Shown here: positions 34,729 through 44,585 of the stretch, in pieces | Layout of the letters: the number at the start of each line of letters is the position of its first letter | Position numbering within the stretch: the first letter of the stretch is position 1 | Assembly (NCBI GenBank): GCA_014238415.1 | Contig: JABABA010000003.1 | Span: forward strand, 183,786 to 247,785 | From: Planctomycetota bacterium | GTDB lineage: Bacteria; Planctomycetota; UBA1135; GCA-002686595 | Reading direction: 5' to 3' | Length of the DNA stretch: 64,000 nt | Notes under the pieces: model-generated | Database searches by the model: none | The model's input: the letters and a program-made list of their open reading frames with translations, nothing else | Told to the model about the DNA's origin: nothing | Made by a program: the position numbers and the translations under genes

Positions 34729-36549
34729 CTACAGTTTCATCTTGGGGTCTAGAGCATCACGCACCGCATCCCCCACCAGGTTGTAGCAGGTCACGGTGAT
34801 AAAGATCAGCAAGCCAGGAAAAAGCTGAATCCACCAATTTGCGGCGTTCTTGCTCTCATTGACAAGCGACCCCCAACTGGCCTCCGGGGGACGAATGCCA
34901 AATCCCAAGAACGACACGGCGGACTCGGTCAGAATCCCCGCCGCCACCGCAAAAGCAGCGCTGACCAGCACGGGTCCCATGGCGTTGGGCAACACATGGC
35001 GGAAAATCGTGCGCTGGTTGGAAAAACCCAGCGCCTGCGCAGCAATCACAAATTCCTGCTCCCGCAGGCGTAGAAATTCTCCGCGCACCAGACGAGCCAC
35101 CCCGGTCCAGCGGATCAGGGCGATCACGATCACAATGGCAAAAATTGGACTGATCACATCTGCCGGAATAAATGCCATGGTCATCAGGATCAGGAAGAAG
35201 GCTGGAATAGCCTGCAGGATCTCGATCAAGCGCATGATGGCCACATCAATACCGCCACCGAAATACCCCGCAATCGAACCAAAGACCACTCCAATGATGG
35301 TCAAGAGCAGTGCAGACAAGATACCCACGGTCAAGCTGATGCGCCCACCCCACACGAGCCGCGTGAGAAAGTCTCGCCCCAGTTCGTCCACCCCCGCGAG
35401 GTGACGCAACTTGGAGTTGCGAGCAGGCTCCCCTGCGCGCACCTCCACCGGGCTCACTGCAGCAGAAAAGCCAGTGTGCTCGTCGGAAGCGGACTTGGGT
35501 CCGCGCACGTAGCGCCCCGCTTCATCGATCTCGGCCCACCACCACCAGGTGGGCGGACGAAACATCTCCTCTGTATGTGTTTCCGCCAGGCCGTAGGTCA
35601 AGGGCGGCCAGGTGGGTTCAAAAACACCTGTTCCTTCCCCCAGCAGCTGTCCTGCGGGCAAGGCCACAATTGCTCCGCTGATCAAGCCCGCCTTGTGAGG
35701 CCCATTCTTGTACATGTCATCCCCAGTCCCAAAGCCCGCATACCAACCCAGAGAAGCGAATACCGAGAGCGCCAGCACCAGTGCAGCCTTCCTCCGCCGC
35801 CAATCACGAATCCGCTCACGGTCGCTATTCAAAACGATCCGATTCAACAGCCGATTCCAGACGGGCCAACTGGCCAACAGCATCCAGAGAGTCATGAAGA
35901 AGATCTCACTGGGGCCAAGCGCGTCCCAGAGGGGCAAGGTCCGGCGGGATTGCAGGGCAACCCCCCCACGATCTGGATTCTTGGGATCAAAGGGCCGTAG
36001 GGACTTACGCAACTCACGCGTCAAGTCCTTGGCTTCTCCCAAGAGCGCCGTAGCGAGATCTATGTCCCCTCCACCAAAGGCCTGCCTGCCAGCGGCGGCC
36101 TTTTCACGGAAGACCGCAAGGGCTGCCCGTTCCTCTGATACTCCATCAGACAGGTACAATTCGACCACATCAAGGCGCGACTCCAAGGCATCAACCTCTA
36201 GAAGCAAAGCCTCTTCACGAGATTGGGGCACACCATCTCGGCCCAGGGTGCCGGCCTGTTCCAACCCACCCAGGTAGGCTTCGTCGGACTGCTCCACCAA
36301 CTTCAACATGCCGTTGGTCACAGCCCTGAGGGAATTCAAGGACGAACCATAGGCACCACGATCTACTCCCTCGAAGGCGAAAGGTCGATCCCCCGCCAAG
36401 AAGGGCGCGAAGATCACAAGCCCGTACAGAAGGGCCAATACCCCGATTCCCACCCGGAACAGCTTGCGCCGTCCAAGTTGCTCGAACACCAGATCCCAAT
36501 AGTCCTTGCTGTAGACCGGGCCGTCGACGGTCTGCTGGGGATCACTCAT
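34729..36549 (-). CDS. Peptide ABC permease (DppC type) with large insertion
   Basis: 606 residues from ATG 36549, chosen because GAGGA lies 7 bases before it; a TTG seven codons upstream is possible. DppC permeases are usually about 300 residues. Here the first helix (about 36-53, IGVLALLYGLVIFAPFLA) is followed by some 360 residues including a helical region (70-200), two additional hydrophobic segments (about 215-232 and 255-275) and a Trp-rich segment (RPPTWWWWAEIDEAG), before the normal GVDELGRDFLTRLVWGGR start of the transport domain and the EAA-like loop (QALGFSNQRTIFRHVLPN). The insertion probably faces the periplasm. It overlaps the DppB-type gene by 8 bases. Confidence 0.88.
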   Translation of the reverse strand: MSDPQQTVDGPVYSKDYWDLVFEQLGRRKLFRVGIGVLALLYGLVIFAPFLAGDRPFAFEGVDRGAYGSSLNSLRAVTNGMLKLVEQSDEAYLGGLEQAGTLGRDGVPQSREEALLLEVDALESRLDVVELYLSDGVSEERAALAVFREKAAAGRQAFGGGDIDLATALLGEAKDLTRELRKSLRPFDPKNPDRGGVALQSRRTLPLWDALGPSEIFFMTLWMLLASWPVWNRLLNRIVLNSDRERIRDWRRRKAALVLALSVFASLGWYAGFGTGDDMYKNGPHKAGLISGAIVALPAGQLLGEGTGVFEPTWPPLTYGLAETHTEEMFRPPTWWWWAEIDEAGRYVRGPKSASDEHTGFSAAVSPVEVRAGEPARNSKLRHLAGVDELGRDFLTRLVWGGRISLTVGILSALLLTIIGVVFGSIAGYFGGGIDVAIMRLIEILQAIPAFFLILMTMAFIPADVISPIFAIVIVIALIRWTGVARLVRGEFLRLREQEFVIAAQALGFSNQRTIFRHVLPNAMGPVLVSAAFAVAAGILTESAVSFLGFGIRPPEASWGSLVNESKNAANWWIQLFPGLLIFITVTCYNLVGDAVRDALDPKMKL

Positions 36550-38023
36550 GACGGATCCTCGGGTCAACAATCGAATAGGTGATGTCCGACAACAAGATGC
36601 CCACCTGAGTCATGACACCCACCAGGATTGTGGTGGCCATGATGATGTTGAAGTCGCGCTTGAGAAGGCCATCGAAGGCATAACGGCCCATACCGGGCAC
36701 ATCAAAGACCTTTTCGATGATGATCGATCCACCGATCAGAATCGGCAGCACGCTGGCCAGCAGGGTCAACACGGGGATCATGGAATTACGCAGGGCGTGC
36801 TTGTAGATGACCTTGGTCTCGCTCAGGCCCTTAGCTCGGGCCGTGCGGATGTAATCCTGCTGCAGGGTGTCCATCATCCCGGCACGCATCTGACGCGAGA
36901 GGTAAGCCAGGCTGCCGTAGGTCATTGTCAGCACGGGGAGGATCGAGTGCATCAGGGTGTCCCAGGCATAGGCCCAGGGACCTAGATCCGCCGCGTCTTT
37001 GTCGTGCAAGCCCACCACGGGCAACAGATCCATGCCAGTCTTGCCAAAGGTCAAAATCAGCATCAGGCCCGCCCAAAAAGTGGGGATCGCGAAGAGCACA
37101 AAGAGTGCAATGGTCACCAGCCCATCGCGCCGCTTGCCATGGTTACGGGCGCTGAAGATGCCCAGTGGCAACGCGAAGAGGTAGCTCAAGAGTATCGAGC
37201 TGAAGGCCAACGGAACGGTGACCATGAGACGCTTGATCAACTCGGACCCCACGTCGCGACCGGACTGCATTTCCCGCCGCAGATCCCCCACCAGGAGCCC
37301 GCCCCACCAATCAGCACCTGTGTTCTGCACGCGATAGCCACCGTTGGCGTAATACCAGGCAAAGCAAGCGCGAATGCGGGCCACTCCTCCCAGGGATTCG
37401 ATGCGTTCTGATGGCACCGAAAAGTCAGCTCCTGTATTAGCCGTCAGCGCGCCTATCAGACGCCCGATTGCGGCTCCGCGACTGTCAGCGGATTCCGTCA
37501 AGAGATGCAACCCCGAGAGCAACGCCGGCCGCGCCTCCTCGCCCGCAGCCACAAGGAGTCCATGAGCCGCGCTCCAGGCCTCTTCACCTGCGGCCTCATC
37601 GGCAAGCACATCCCGGGCCTTGTCAAACCGTTCCGCGTCCACCTCTGAAGTCTTGGGCAGGTGCGCGATGCGCATCACCTTGCCCTCGTCAATCTCAGTG
37701 CCATCGCTCAACTCCACCTGCCGAGTAGTGCGCTCCGTATGTGGTGAAGAGAACCAAGGGACCCCATCACGGTCCAAGTTCAGCGGCCCCACATAATCAA
37801 AGAACTGGACTATCAGGGAGCGATCCAACCCGTGGGTCCGGCGGAACTTCTCCACCATTCCCTCCACATCAGTGTCCTGCCCCAATTGACCGCCGGTGCC
37901 TGCGCCAATCATGACGGTAGCGGGATCCCCCGGCGCAGCGTGGAAAATGGTGAATACAACCAGGGCAATGCCCAGTGTAGTGGGCACCATCAACAAGAGA
38001 CGCCGGAGAATGAAGGACAGCAA
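36542..38023 (-). CDS. Peptide ABC permease (DppB type) with large insertion
   Basis: 493 residues from TTG 38023, with AAAGGA 9 bases upstream on the coding strand. MLSFILRRLLLMVPTTLGI is the usual DppB beginning. About 230 residues separate the first helix from the remaining five, against about 80 normally; the extra part (about 75-235) is polar and helical. The transport domain begins RLMVTVPLAFSSILLSYL, and the EAA loop reads RTARAKGLSETKVIYKHALRNS. It forms the channel together with the DppC-type permease encoded next. Confidence 0.88.
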   Translation of the reverse strand: MLSFILRRLLLMVPTTLGIALVVFTIFHAAPGDPATVMIGAGTGGQLGQDTDVEGMVEKFRRTHGLDRSLIVQFFDYVGPLNLDRDGVPWFSSPHTERTTRQVELSDGTEIDEGKVMRIAHLPKTSEVDAERFDKARDVLADEAAGEEAWSAAHGLLVAAGEEARPALLSGLHLLTESADSRGAAIGRLIGALTANTGADFSVPSERIESLGGVARIRACFAWYYANGGYRVQNTGADWWGGLLVGDLRREMQSGRDVGSELIKRLMVTVPLAFSSILLSYLFALPLGIFSARNHGKRRDGLVTIALFVLFAIPTFWAGLMLILTFGKTGMDLLPVVGLHDKDAADLGPWAYAWDTLMHSILPVLTMTYGSLAYLSRQMRAGMMDTLQQDYIRTARAKGLSETKVIYKHALRNSMIPVLTLLASVLPILIGGSIIIEKVFDVPGMGRYAFDGLLKRDFNIIMATTILVGVMTQVGILLSDITYSIVDPRIRHE

Positions 38024-38092
38024 GGGGGGGGGAGTCCTTTGGTGGATGGAAGGGCGCAGGGCTCATCAATCGAGCCCCGAGGGAATCTGGAG

Positions 38093-40165
38093 TCAGCGGT
38101 TCAGGGTCTTGCGCGTACCAGCGACACTTGGATCGACGTAATGCCAGCGCCGGATCACATAGCCCGGATCGATTGCCACGACCTGGAAGCCGCGCAACTT
38201 GCGGTTCATGGCAAACTTGCGCGGGACGTTGTACATGAACAAGTAGGGCACCACCTCCTGGTAGAGATAGGCGTGCAACTCACCCCAAATCGCTTGGCGC
38301 TTGCCGTAATCGAGTTCTTTTTGGCCCTTGGCAATCAAGTCATCGACAACTGGATCCATCACGGCGGAGTTATTGGAGCTCTCCTTGTCAGGCGCTCCCC
38401 ACTTGGAATGCCAGAGTTGTTCCGGGTCGGACTCAAGCTGGGGTACCCAGGCCAGGTTGCAAGCGTCAAACTCGCGCTTCTTGATCCGGTCGAGGAAAGT
38501 CGCCCACTCAAGTTGTTCAAGCTTGAGCTCGATCTCCAACTCCGTCAGAGCTTCCTGCAAAGCGAGGCCAAAGTTCTTTGAGGCGTCGTTGCCAGAGGGG
38601 TAACTAAAGGTAATCGAAAGAGGCACGCCATTTTTGTCACGCAACCCGTCAAAGTCCCGGTCATACCATCCAGCATCATCGAGCAAGTCGATGGCGGCGT
38701 CCACATCTACGCCCCGGGGCTTCACGTCGTGGTTGTATGCTGCTGCTCCAAAGGGGAAGGGTCCGGTGATGCGATTCGCCAGGCCCTTGTAATTGGTCAG
38801 GCGATACTTCTCCATGTCAAATGACAACTCGATCGCCTTACGCACCGCCAGGTCCTTGAGCTGAGGCCGCAGCATGTTCCAGCCGGTGTAACCGTAGGAC
38901 CCACCGTACTTGAAGCCCTTGTAGAAGTTCTTTATGAAGTCCGCACTGGCTGTGCGTGCTCCGAAATAGTCCTCACTCTTGATGCGCTCGAAAAAGTCCA
39001 ATTCCCCGTTCAAGAGGGCATTCATGGCAGTTTCGTCGTCATCGATTACGCGCCAGCGAATGGTGTCCACGTAGCCTGCGTTCTGTTTATCAAAATAGAG
39101 GCTCTTGCCCGCTTCATCCGTAAAGCGCGCGGCTTCTACGAAGCTGTCGTTCCACTCGACCACTCGATAGGGTCCGAGGCCAACCCAGAGGGCATTATGG
39201 GGACTGTGATTGATCACCTCCGCCTGCTCCTCGGCGGTGAAGGCGGCTTTGTGGGCCAAATTGTCCGGGTCGGCGAGATTGTAGACATGACTGGGCAGGA
39301 TCGTCATGGAGTCGCCGATCGTGCTCTCCGCAAATGCGTACTGGGCTTCATAGAAAAAGCGCAGGTGCAGATCATCAATGACTTCGCAGCGTGTCACCTT
39401 CACAAACTGGAACCGCTTCTCGTCGCAGTTCACATGGGTGTTGGCGTAGATCGACCAAGAGAACTGCACATCCTGGGCATCCAGAATCTGACTGCCCGCG
39501 GGATGGCCCTCGGAAGGATGCCAGAGCGCTCCCGTACGAAGTTCAAAATTGAATACCGTGCCCCTCTCGATGCGATCCACCGCCGACTTGGGAACTTCGA
39601 GCCGCCCCCCATCCCCTAGAGGATGCCCCGGGGAAGCCGCTTCCACCAGCCAATTGTCGCCCGCATCTTGCACGCGCCCATAGAGCACCTTGGCAAGCAC
39701 CTGCTCGGGAGCCCCTTCCACTTGGGAGGAGTTGGCGACGCGCACATCTGTGGTCATGGGAAATCCCGCAGCAGCACCTTCCTTGAGCACCAGCATGTCT
39801 TCTGTGTTCCATGCCTTGGCCAGACGAGGCCGCATCTCGTGCTCCTCCCAATCCTGAACCAGCAGGGTCTCGTGCACCTCGTACAACATCCGCCGGGTGT
39901 AAGCGGAGTTCTCGGTCACATAGTTCATGTGCTTGGGCAATGAGGCGTTGTGCACGATGACTCGGCCCCCATACAGCGGTGTGCTCACCTGATTGCGGCC
40001 CGGGTGGAAGACGTCCACAGGAGCCGGCCCCTTCAGTGGTATGCCCAGGCTCTGATCCTGCGCCGTCGACTGAGAGGCGTCATCCTGCGAGCTGAGGGCA
40101 AGGGAGATCCCCATCAAAGGAACCATGAGGGCAGCTGCAAGGCTTGTGCGGTGGACAAAATGCAT
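38093..40165 (-). CDS. Peptide ABC substrate-binding protein (SBP_bac_5), left operon
   Basis: 690 residues. Signal peptide at 1-25 (AALMVPLMGISLALSSQ). The solute-binding family 5 fold is seen in VQFSWSIYANTHV, VRKAIELSFDME and ITGPFPFG..AY, plus the end PYLFMYNVPRKFAMN. It is longer than standard DppA/OppA (about 530), with an extended N-terminal part (residues 30-200). First gene of the left operon; dppB follows after 69 bases. It captures peptides or a related solute in the periplasm. Specificity is not readable. Confidence 0.88.
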   Translation of the reverse strand: MHFVHRTSLAAALMVPLMGISLALSSQDDASQSTAQDQSLGIPLKGPAPVDVFHPGRNQVSTPLYGGRVIVHNASLPKHMNYVTENSAYTRRMLYEVHETLLVQDWEEHEMRPRLAKAWNTEDMLVLKEGAAAGFPMTTDVRVANSSQVEGAPEQVLAKVLYGRVQDAGDNWLVEAASPGHPLGDGGRLEVPKSAVDRIERGTVFNFELRTGALWHPSEGHPAGSQILDAQDVQFSWSIYANTHVNCDEKRFQFVKVTRCEVIDDLHLRFFYEAQYAFAESTIGDSMTILPSHVYNLADPDNLAHKAAFTAEEQAEVINHSPHNALWVGLGPYRVVEWNDSFVEAARFTDEAGKSLYFDKQNAGYVDTIRWRVIDDDETAMNALLNGELDFFERIKSEDYFGARTASADFIKNFYKGFKYGGSYGYTGWNMLRPQLKDLAVRKAIELSFDMEKYRLTNYKGLANRITGPFPFGAAAYNHDVKPRGVDVDAAIDLLDDAGWYDRDFDGLRDKNGVPLSITFSYPSGNDASKNFGLALQEALTELEIELKLEQLEWATFLDRIKKREFDACNLAWVPQLESDPEQLWHSKWGAPDKESSNNSAVMDPVVDDLIAKGQKELDYGKRQAIWGELHAYLYQEVVPYLFMYNVPRKFAMNRKLRGFQVVAIDPGYVIRRWHYVDPSVAGTRKTLNR

Positions 40166-40241
40166 GAGGTTGAATCAAAGGTCAACGGAAGTGAGCGAGC
40201 AATGTCCAGCAGGAGGGGCGGACACCCCTTCCTGGGGCGCC

Positions 40242-40321
40242 GCAAGGGGCTCAAGAAGAACCCGCAGGGTATCCGGCCCCGGCGCTCATCGTCAAGTGCA
40301 GGAAGCCCCCGGCAAGGGGCT
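40242..40321. repeat. Paired direct repeat GCAAGGGGCT in the divergent control region
   Basis: GCAAGGGGCT occurs at 40242-40251 and 40312-40321, exactly 70 bases apart, in the 165 bases between the two divergent substrate-binding protein genes. The second copy also pairs with AAGCCCC (40303-40309). Possible shared operator. Confidence 0.35.
40266..40295 (-). promoter_or_regulatory. Sigma70-like promoter of the left peptide transporter operon
   Basis: On the minus strand: TTGACG (40295-40290), 18-base spacer, TACCCT (40271-40266). Start near 40259, leader about 94 bases. Confidence 0.4.
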
Positions 40322-40330
40322 TGAACCCAC

Positions 40331-42478
40331 ATGGACGGCTCCCTTAGGGTCCTTGCGTCCATGTCCCTGATCTCCAACCTGCCCCCCCGTCAAACCCTGG
40401 CCGCCCTGCTGCTGGCCTTGGTCCTGGCCAGCGCCCTGGCCCTTACCCGAGGGGCGCGCCTTGAGCCTGCGGACTATGTGATGAACAATGGCAGCGAGGT
40501 GCAAACCCTCGACCCGGCGACGGTGACGGGAGTACCGGAGGGACGCGTACTGAGAGCGATTTTCGAGGGCCTGATCGTCAAGCATCCCGTGACCCTCGAG
40601 CCACTGCCAGGCGGCGCAGAGAGTTGGGAAGTCAGTGAAGACGGCTTGACCTGGACCTTCCAGATCCGCCAAGGAGCAAAGTGGACCAACGGAGATGATC
40701 TGACCGCCGAGGACTGGATCTATTCCTGGCGCCGGTTTCTGCACCCGGACACCGCCGCCTACTACGCCTATCAGCTGTGGTACGTGCGCGGCGCACGCCA
40801 ATACACTCGCCAACCAGAAGACCGCTCCTTTACAGCAGATCCGGCGGGCGGCCTTTGGTATCAGCGCATGAGCGATGGCCGTATTCAAATTGGCCTGCAT
40901 GGCTATGCCCTGGAGCATGAAAGCGGCCCAGTCAGGGTGGACCTGCCAACCGATCCGGCGGCTCCTGCAACCGTACACCTGAACAAGCGGTCCTGGACGC
41001 TGCCTTTCGCAATCACGAACTTGAAAGGCAACCCAAAGGCCCCCACCGAGGCGGCCGCCCTCCTGCCTCGTTGCTACGGCCTCAAAGATGATGAAGAAAG
41101 CGGCTGGCTTCTGAGGGGCGCTCTCACAGAAGCTGATTGGAACGCCGCACACGAGAGCGGCGCATTGCTGAATGGTGCGGCCTACCGCCGGGAGGTGGCG
41201 GACACCACACACCTCAAGATCTGGAGTGAAGGGAGCCACACACTCAAGGTCACCCTCAATTCCCCAACGCCCTTCTTTTTGGATCTGACGGGATTCTATC
41301 CCACTTTTCCGGTCAATCAGCGCAACCTGGAAGAGGCTCAGGAGCGCTGGCCCGACCGCTGGGAAATCGAATGGCTGCGCGCAGACAACATCGTCACCAA
41401 CGGGCCTTTCCGATTACTGGAAAGACGGGTCAATGACCGCATTCGACTGATCAAGAACGAGACCTATTGGGATGCGGACCAAGTGGCAATGAACTCGATC
41501 GACATCCTGGCCATCGAACAGGATTCCACCATGTTGAACATGTACCTGACCGGTGGCTGCGACGCCATCGACCGGGTCAACACCAACGTGGTCCAGGAAC
41601 TGTGGGGCCGCGAAGACTTTCAGCCCACGCCCTACCTGGGCACGTACTTCTATCGGGTCAACGTGCCCCTGCCTCCCTATGACGATGTACGCGTCAGGCA
41701 AGCCCTGTCCATGGTCATCCCACGTCAAGCTATCTGCGACAACGTGATGAAGATGGGGCAAGTACCCGCCAGCAGCCTGACCCCCCCGGGCATCGGAACC
41801 TACACGCCCCCTTCCATGAGGTTGGGCAGCGCGGATGAAGCCCGGGCACTCCTGGCTGCCGCGGGCTACCCCGGCGGCAAGGGCTTTCCACCAGTGGAAA
41901 TCCACTACAACACCTCCGAAGCCCACTCCAGCATCGCTCAAGTGATCGCCCTCGCCTGGCAGGACGAGTTGGGCATCCGCACCAAGCTGCGCAACGAGGA
42001 ATGGAAGGTCTATCTGGACACCCAGCAGAACCTGCGCTTCCAGGTCTCGCGCTCCGCTTGGATTGGGGACTACGCGGACCCCAATACCTTCATCGACATG
42101 TTCGTCACCGACGGCGAGAACAACAAGACCGGCTGGGGCAACCCCAAGTACGACGCTCTGGTGGCCGCGGCGGCGAGCGAGCTGGACGCGACTCGACGGC
42201 TGGAGCTGTTAGGCGAGGCCGAGGCTCTCCTGCTTGAAGAAATGCCGATCTTGCCGATCTATTACTATGTGACTCAGAACCTGACCGCCCCACGCTTGGG
42301 GGGCAACTCGGAAAACGTGCTCGACGAGCACTTCCCCAAGTTCTGGTACTGGATGGATGACGAGGAACTGGCCCAAAAACGCGCCAACTACCCCCAGGAA
42401 TTCCAGTTCGTGGATCCCCATGGTCCTAGAGAGGGCCTTTATAGCCCAGCCCAACAAGCGGCCAGAGGGCGAAAGTGA
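40331..42478 (+). CDS. Peptide ABC substrate-binding protein (SBP_bac_5), right operon
   Basis: 715 residues from ATG 40331; ATG 40361 is an alternative that puts the hydrophobic segment (TLAALLLALVLASALAL) closer to the start. It is signal- or membrane-anchored. Family 5 features: VQTLDPATVTGVPEGRVLRAIFEGL, YSWRRFLHPDTAAYYAYQLW, VRQALSMVIPRQAI and ILPIYYYVTQN. Segments at about 150-290 are additional to standard OppA. The stop overlaps the permease start (GTGA). Closer to OppA/MppA wording than the left copy. Confidence 0.9.
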   Translation: MDGSLRVLASMSLISNLPPRQTLAALLLALVLASALALTRGARLEPADYVMNNGSEVQTLDPATVTGVPEGRVLRAIFEGLIVKHPVTLEPLPGGAESWEVSEDGLTWTFQIRQGAKWTNGDDLTAEDWIYSWRRFLHPDTAAYYAYQLWYVRGARQYTRQPEDRSFTADPAGGLWYQRMSDGRIQIGLHGYALEHESGPVRVDLPTDPAAPATVHLNKRSWTLPFAITNLKGNPKAPTEAAALLPRCYGLKDDEESGWLLRGALTEADWNAAHESGALLNGAAYRREVADTTHLKIWSEGSHTLKVTLNSPTPFFLDLTGFYPTFPVNQRNLEEAQERWPDRWEIEWLRADNIVTNGPFRLLERRVNDRIRLIKNETYWDADQVAMNSIDILAIEQDSTMLNMYLTGGCDAIDRVNTNVVQELWGREDFQPTPYLGTYFYRVNVPLPPYDDVRVRQALSMVIPRQAICDNVMKMGQVPASSLTPPGIGTYTPPSMRLGSADEARALLAAAGYPGGKGFPPVEIHYNTSEAHSSIAQVIALAWQDELGIRTKLRNEEWKVYLDTQQNLRFQVSRSAWIGDYADPNTFIDMFVTDGENNKTGWGNPKYDALVAAAASELDATRRLELLGEAEALLLEEMPILPIYYYVTQNLTAPRLGGNSENVLDEHFPKFWYWMDDEELAQKRANYPQEFQFVDPHGPREGLYSPAQQAARGRK

Positions 42479-43455
42479 TCCGCTTTCTCTTCCGGCGCCT
42501 GCTTTGGTTTGTGGTCACGATGGCGGTGGTCATGAGCGTCTCGTTCTTCTTGATGAAGAATGTCAAGGGTGGCCCATTCGACACGGAACGAGCCCTTGAG
42601 CCCGCTATCGAAGCCAACATCCAAGCGCGCTACCACCTGGACTGGCCCCTTTGGAAGCAGTTCCTGCACTACACGGGCCCCTTAAACTTGGACGAGCGGG
42701 GCCTGGGCGGTTCGCGAGAGAAACTCTGGGGCGGCGTACTGTCCGGAGACTTTGGCCCATCCTTCCGCTACCGAGATTTCACAGTCAACGACATCATCGG
42801 CCAGGCCCTGCCCATCAGCGCCCTGCTTGGGGTGGTGTCCATGATGTGGGCCCTGGCCCTGGGGATCTCCACGGGGATCGCGTCGGCCCTGCGGCGAGGG
42901 TCGGGCATGGATCTGGCCCTGCGCCTGGCGGCCACGGGTGGCATCGCCCTGCCCAACTTTGTGATCGCGGGGTTCTTGATCATCCTGTTCGTGTTCTTGA
43001 TTCCGCTCCTGCCCGTAGCGGGCTGGGGTTCGATCAAAGAGATGCTGTTGCCCGGGTTTTGCCTGGGGCTGGTCTATGCAGCCTATGTGGCGCGCTTGAC
43101 CCGCACGGGCATGCTCGAAGCCCTTTCCCAGGATCACATTCGCACGGCCCAGGCCAAGGGGCTTTCCCCGCGCACGGTGGTCTTGCGCCATGCCCTCAAG
43201 GGTGGGCTGCTGCCGGTGGTGAGCTATCTCGGCCCTGCCACCGCGGGCATTTTGACGGGCAGCCTGGTAATCGAGCGCATCTTTTTCATTCCTGGCCTCG
43301 GCTCGCACTTTGTGAACTCGGCCTCGAACCGGGACTACACCCTGGCCATGGGAGTCACGATCCTCTACACGGTGCTGGTGTACACCATGAACACGGTGGT
43401 CGATTTGGCCTACACCCTGCTCGACCCACGCATTGACCTGGCGGATGAAGCATGA
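42475..43455 (+). CDS. Peptide ABC permease (DppB/OppB type), right operon
   Basis: 326 residues from GTG 42475, overlapping the previous stop. IRFLFRRLLWFVVTMAVVMSVSFF is the first helix; five more follow, with the EAA loop RTAQAKGLSPRTVVLRHALKGG near residue 222 and IERIFFIPGLG near 264. Length is normal for the family, unlike the left-operon counterpart. It forms half of the transmembrane channel. Confidence 0.93.
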   Translation: MIRFLFRRLLWFVVTMAVVMSVSFFLMKNVKGGPFDTERALEPAIEANIQARYHLDWPLWKQFLHYTGPLNLDERGLGGSREKLWGGVLSGDFGPSFRYRDFTVNDIIGQALPISALLGVVSMMWALALGISTGIASALRRGSGMDLALRLAATGGIALPNFVIAGFLIILFVFLIPLLPVAGWGSIKEMLLPGFCLGLVYAAYVARLTRTGMLEALSQDHIRTAQAKGLSPRTVVLRHALKGGLLPVVSYLGPATAGILTGSLVIERIFFIPGLGSHFVNSASNRDYTLAMGVTILYTVLVYTMNTVVDLAYTLLDPRIDLADEA

Positions 43456-44585
43456 GCGCGGGGAACAGCAACAACAAGCGCTTCGATCTGGACGAGGCCA
43501 CGGCGGAACGTTTGCTGCGTGAAGCCAAGGAGCACAAGGGCATCAGCCTTTGGCAGGACGCGGGACAACGGCTGCGGCGCAACCGCCCCTCTTGGTATGC
43601 CCTGGTTTTTTTGATGGGCTTTGGCCTCTTGTCGTTTTTTGCGCCGCTCTTGCCCCTGCGTTCGCCGGTGCGTTCGAATCTGGACATCACCCTGGCTGAA
43701 CCGGTTTTGGATCGTGGCGACGGCGACTTCTTGGGCTCCCTCGACGCGGACGCAGATGCCGCCCTGGTGATCGGGCAAATCGAAAAGGACTATTGGGAGC
43801 TGTCGGGCCTCGATCACGGCCTGATCTCCCTGCGCCGCATGATCTTTGGCTCCTGGCAGACCGGTCACTGGCTGGGCACAGACCACCTGGGCCGGGACCT
43901 CTTGTCGCGCATCGTCTGGGGATCGCGTACCTCGATTTTGGTGTCCCTCGCCGCAGCCTTTTGCTCTTTGATCATCGGCGTGTTCTACGGGGCCTTTTCC
44001 GGATTGATGGGCGGCCGCATCGACAACCTGATGATGCGCACGGTGGACATCCTGTACTCGATCCCTTTCATCTTTGTGGTGATCTTCTTGATCACCCTGA
44101 TCGGGGATTACCGCCAGGTGTTGGAAGAGGACTGGGGCCTGGACCGAGAAAAGGTGTTCTACCTGGTGATCGGCGCGGTCTATTGGCTGACCATGGCGCG
44201 AGTGGTGCGCGGCCAGGTCCTGAGCCTCAAGCACTCGGAGTTCGTGCAAGCGGCGCGGGTCATGGGTGCTTCCACGTTCCACATTCTGCTCAAACACATT
44301 GTCCCCAACGTGCTCAGCATCGTGATCGTTTATCTGACCCTGACCATTCCGGCGGTGATGCTCTTCGAGGCGTTCTTGTCGTTTCTTGGGCTGGGGGTGG
44401 AACCACCCCGGGTTTCCTGGGGCCTGATCGCCGTGGATGGCACCAGCGCCATCAACCCCCTCAAGATCCACTGGTGGGTGGTGGTCTTTCCCGCCCTGGC
44501 CATGGGCTCGACCCTGTTGGCCCTCAACGTGTTGGGCGACGGTTTGCGTGACGCCTTGGATCCAAAAATGCGAGGCAAGGACTGA
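43452..44585 (+). CDS. Peptide ABC permease (DppC/OppC type), right operon
   Basis: 377 residues from ATG 43452 (ATGA overlap). An OppC_N-like first helix (about 51-70) is followed by an added periplasmic segment of about 60 residues, then LGTDHLGRDLLSRIVWGSRTS, the standard transport-domain entry, and an EAA loop QAARVMGASTFHILLKHIVPN. FLGLGVEPPRVSWG near residue 310 is typical. It is somewhat longer than the usual 300 residues. Its stop overlaps the ATPase start (TGATG). Confidence 0.92.
   Translation: MSAGNSNNKRFDLDEATAERLLREAKEHKGISLWQDAGQRLRRNRPSWYALVFLMGFGLLSFFAPLLPLRSPVRSNLDITLAEPVLDRGDGDFLGSLDADADAALVIGQIEKDYWELSGLDHGLISLRRMIFGSWQTGHWLGTDHLGRDLLSRIVWGSRTSILVSLAAAFCSLIIGVFYGAFSGLMGGRIDNLMMRTVDILYSIPFIFVVIFLITLIGDYRQVLEEDWGLDREKVFYLVIGAVYWLTMARVVRGQVLSLKHSEFVQAARVMGASTFHILLKHIVPNVLSIVIVYLTLTIPAVMLFEAFLSFLGLGVEPPRVSWGLIAVDGTSAINPLKIHWWVVVFPALAMGSTLLALNVLGDGLRDALDPKMRGKD

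Noticed and set aside
40114..40377. Minus-strand 87-codon frame spanning the divergent control region, and a GGTTCAA-like T-arm on that strand
   Set aside because: The frame overlaps both signal-peptide starts and has no start support. The T-arm-like string has no matching acceptor, D or anticodon arms, so it is not a tRNA.
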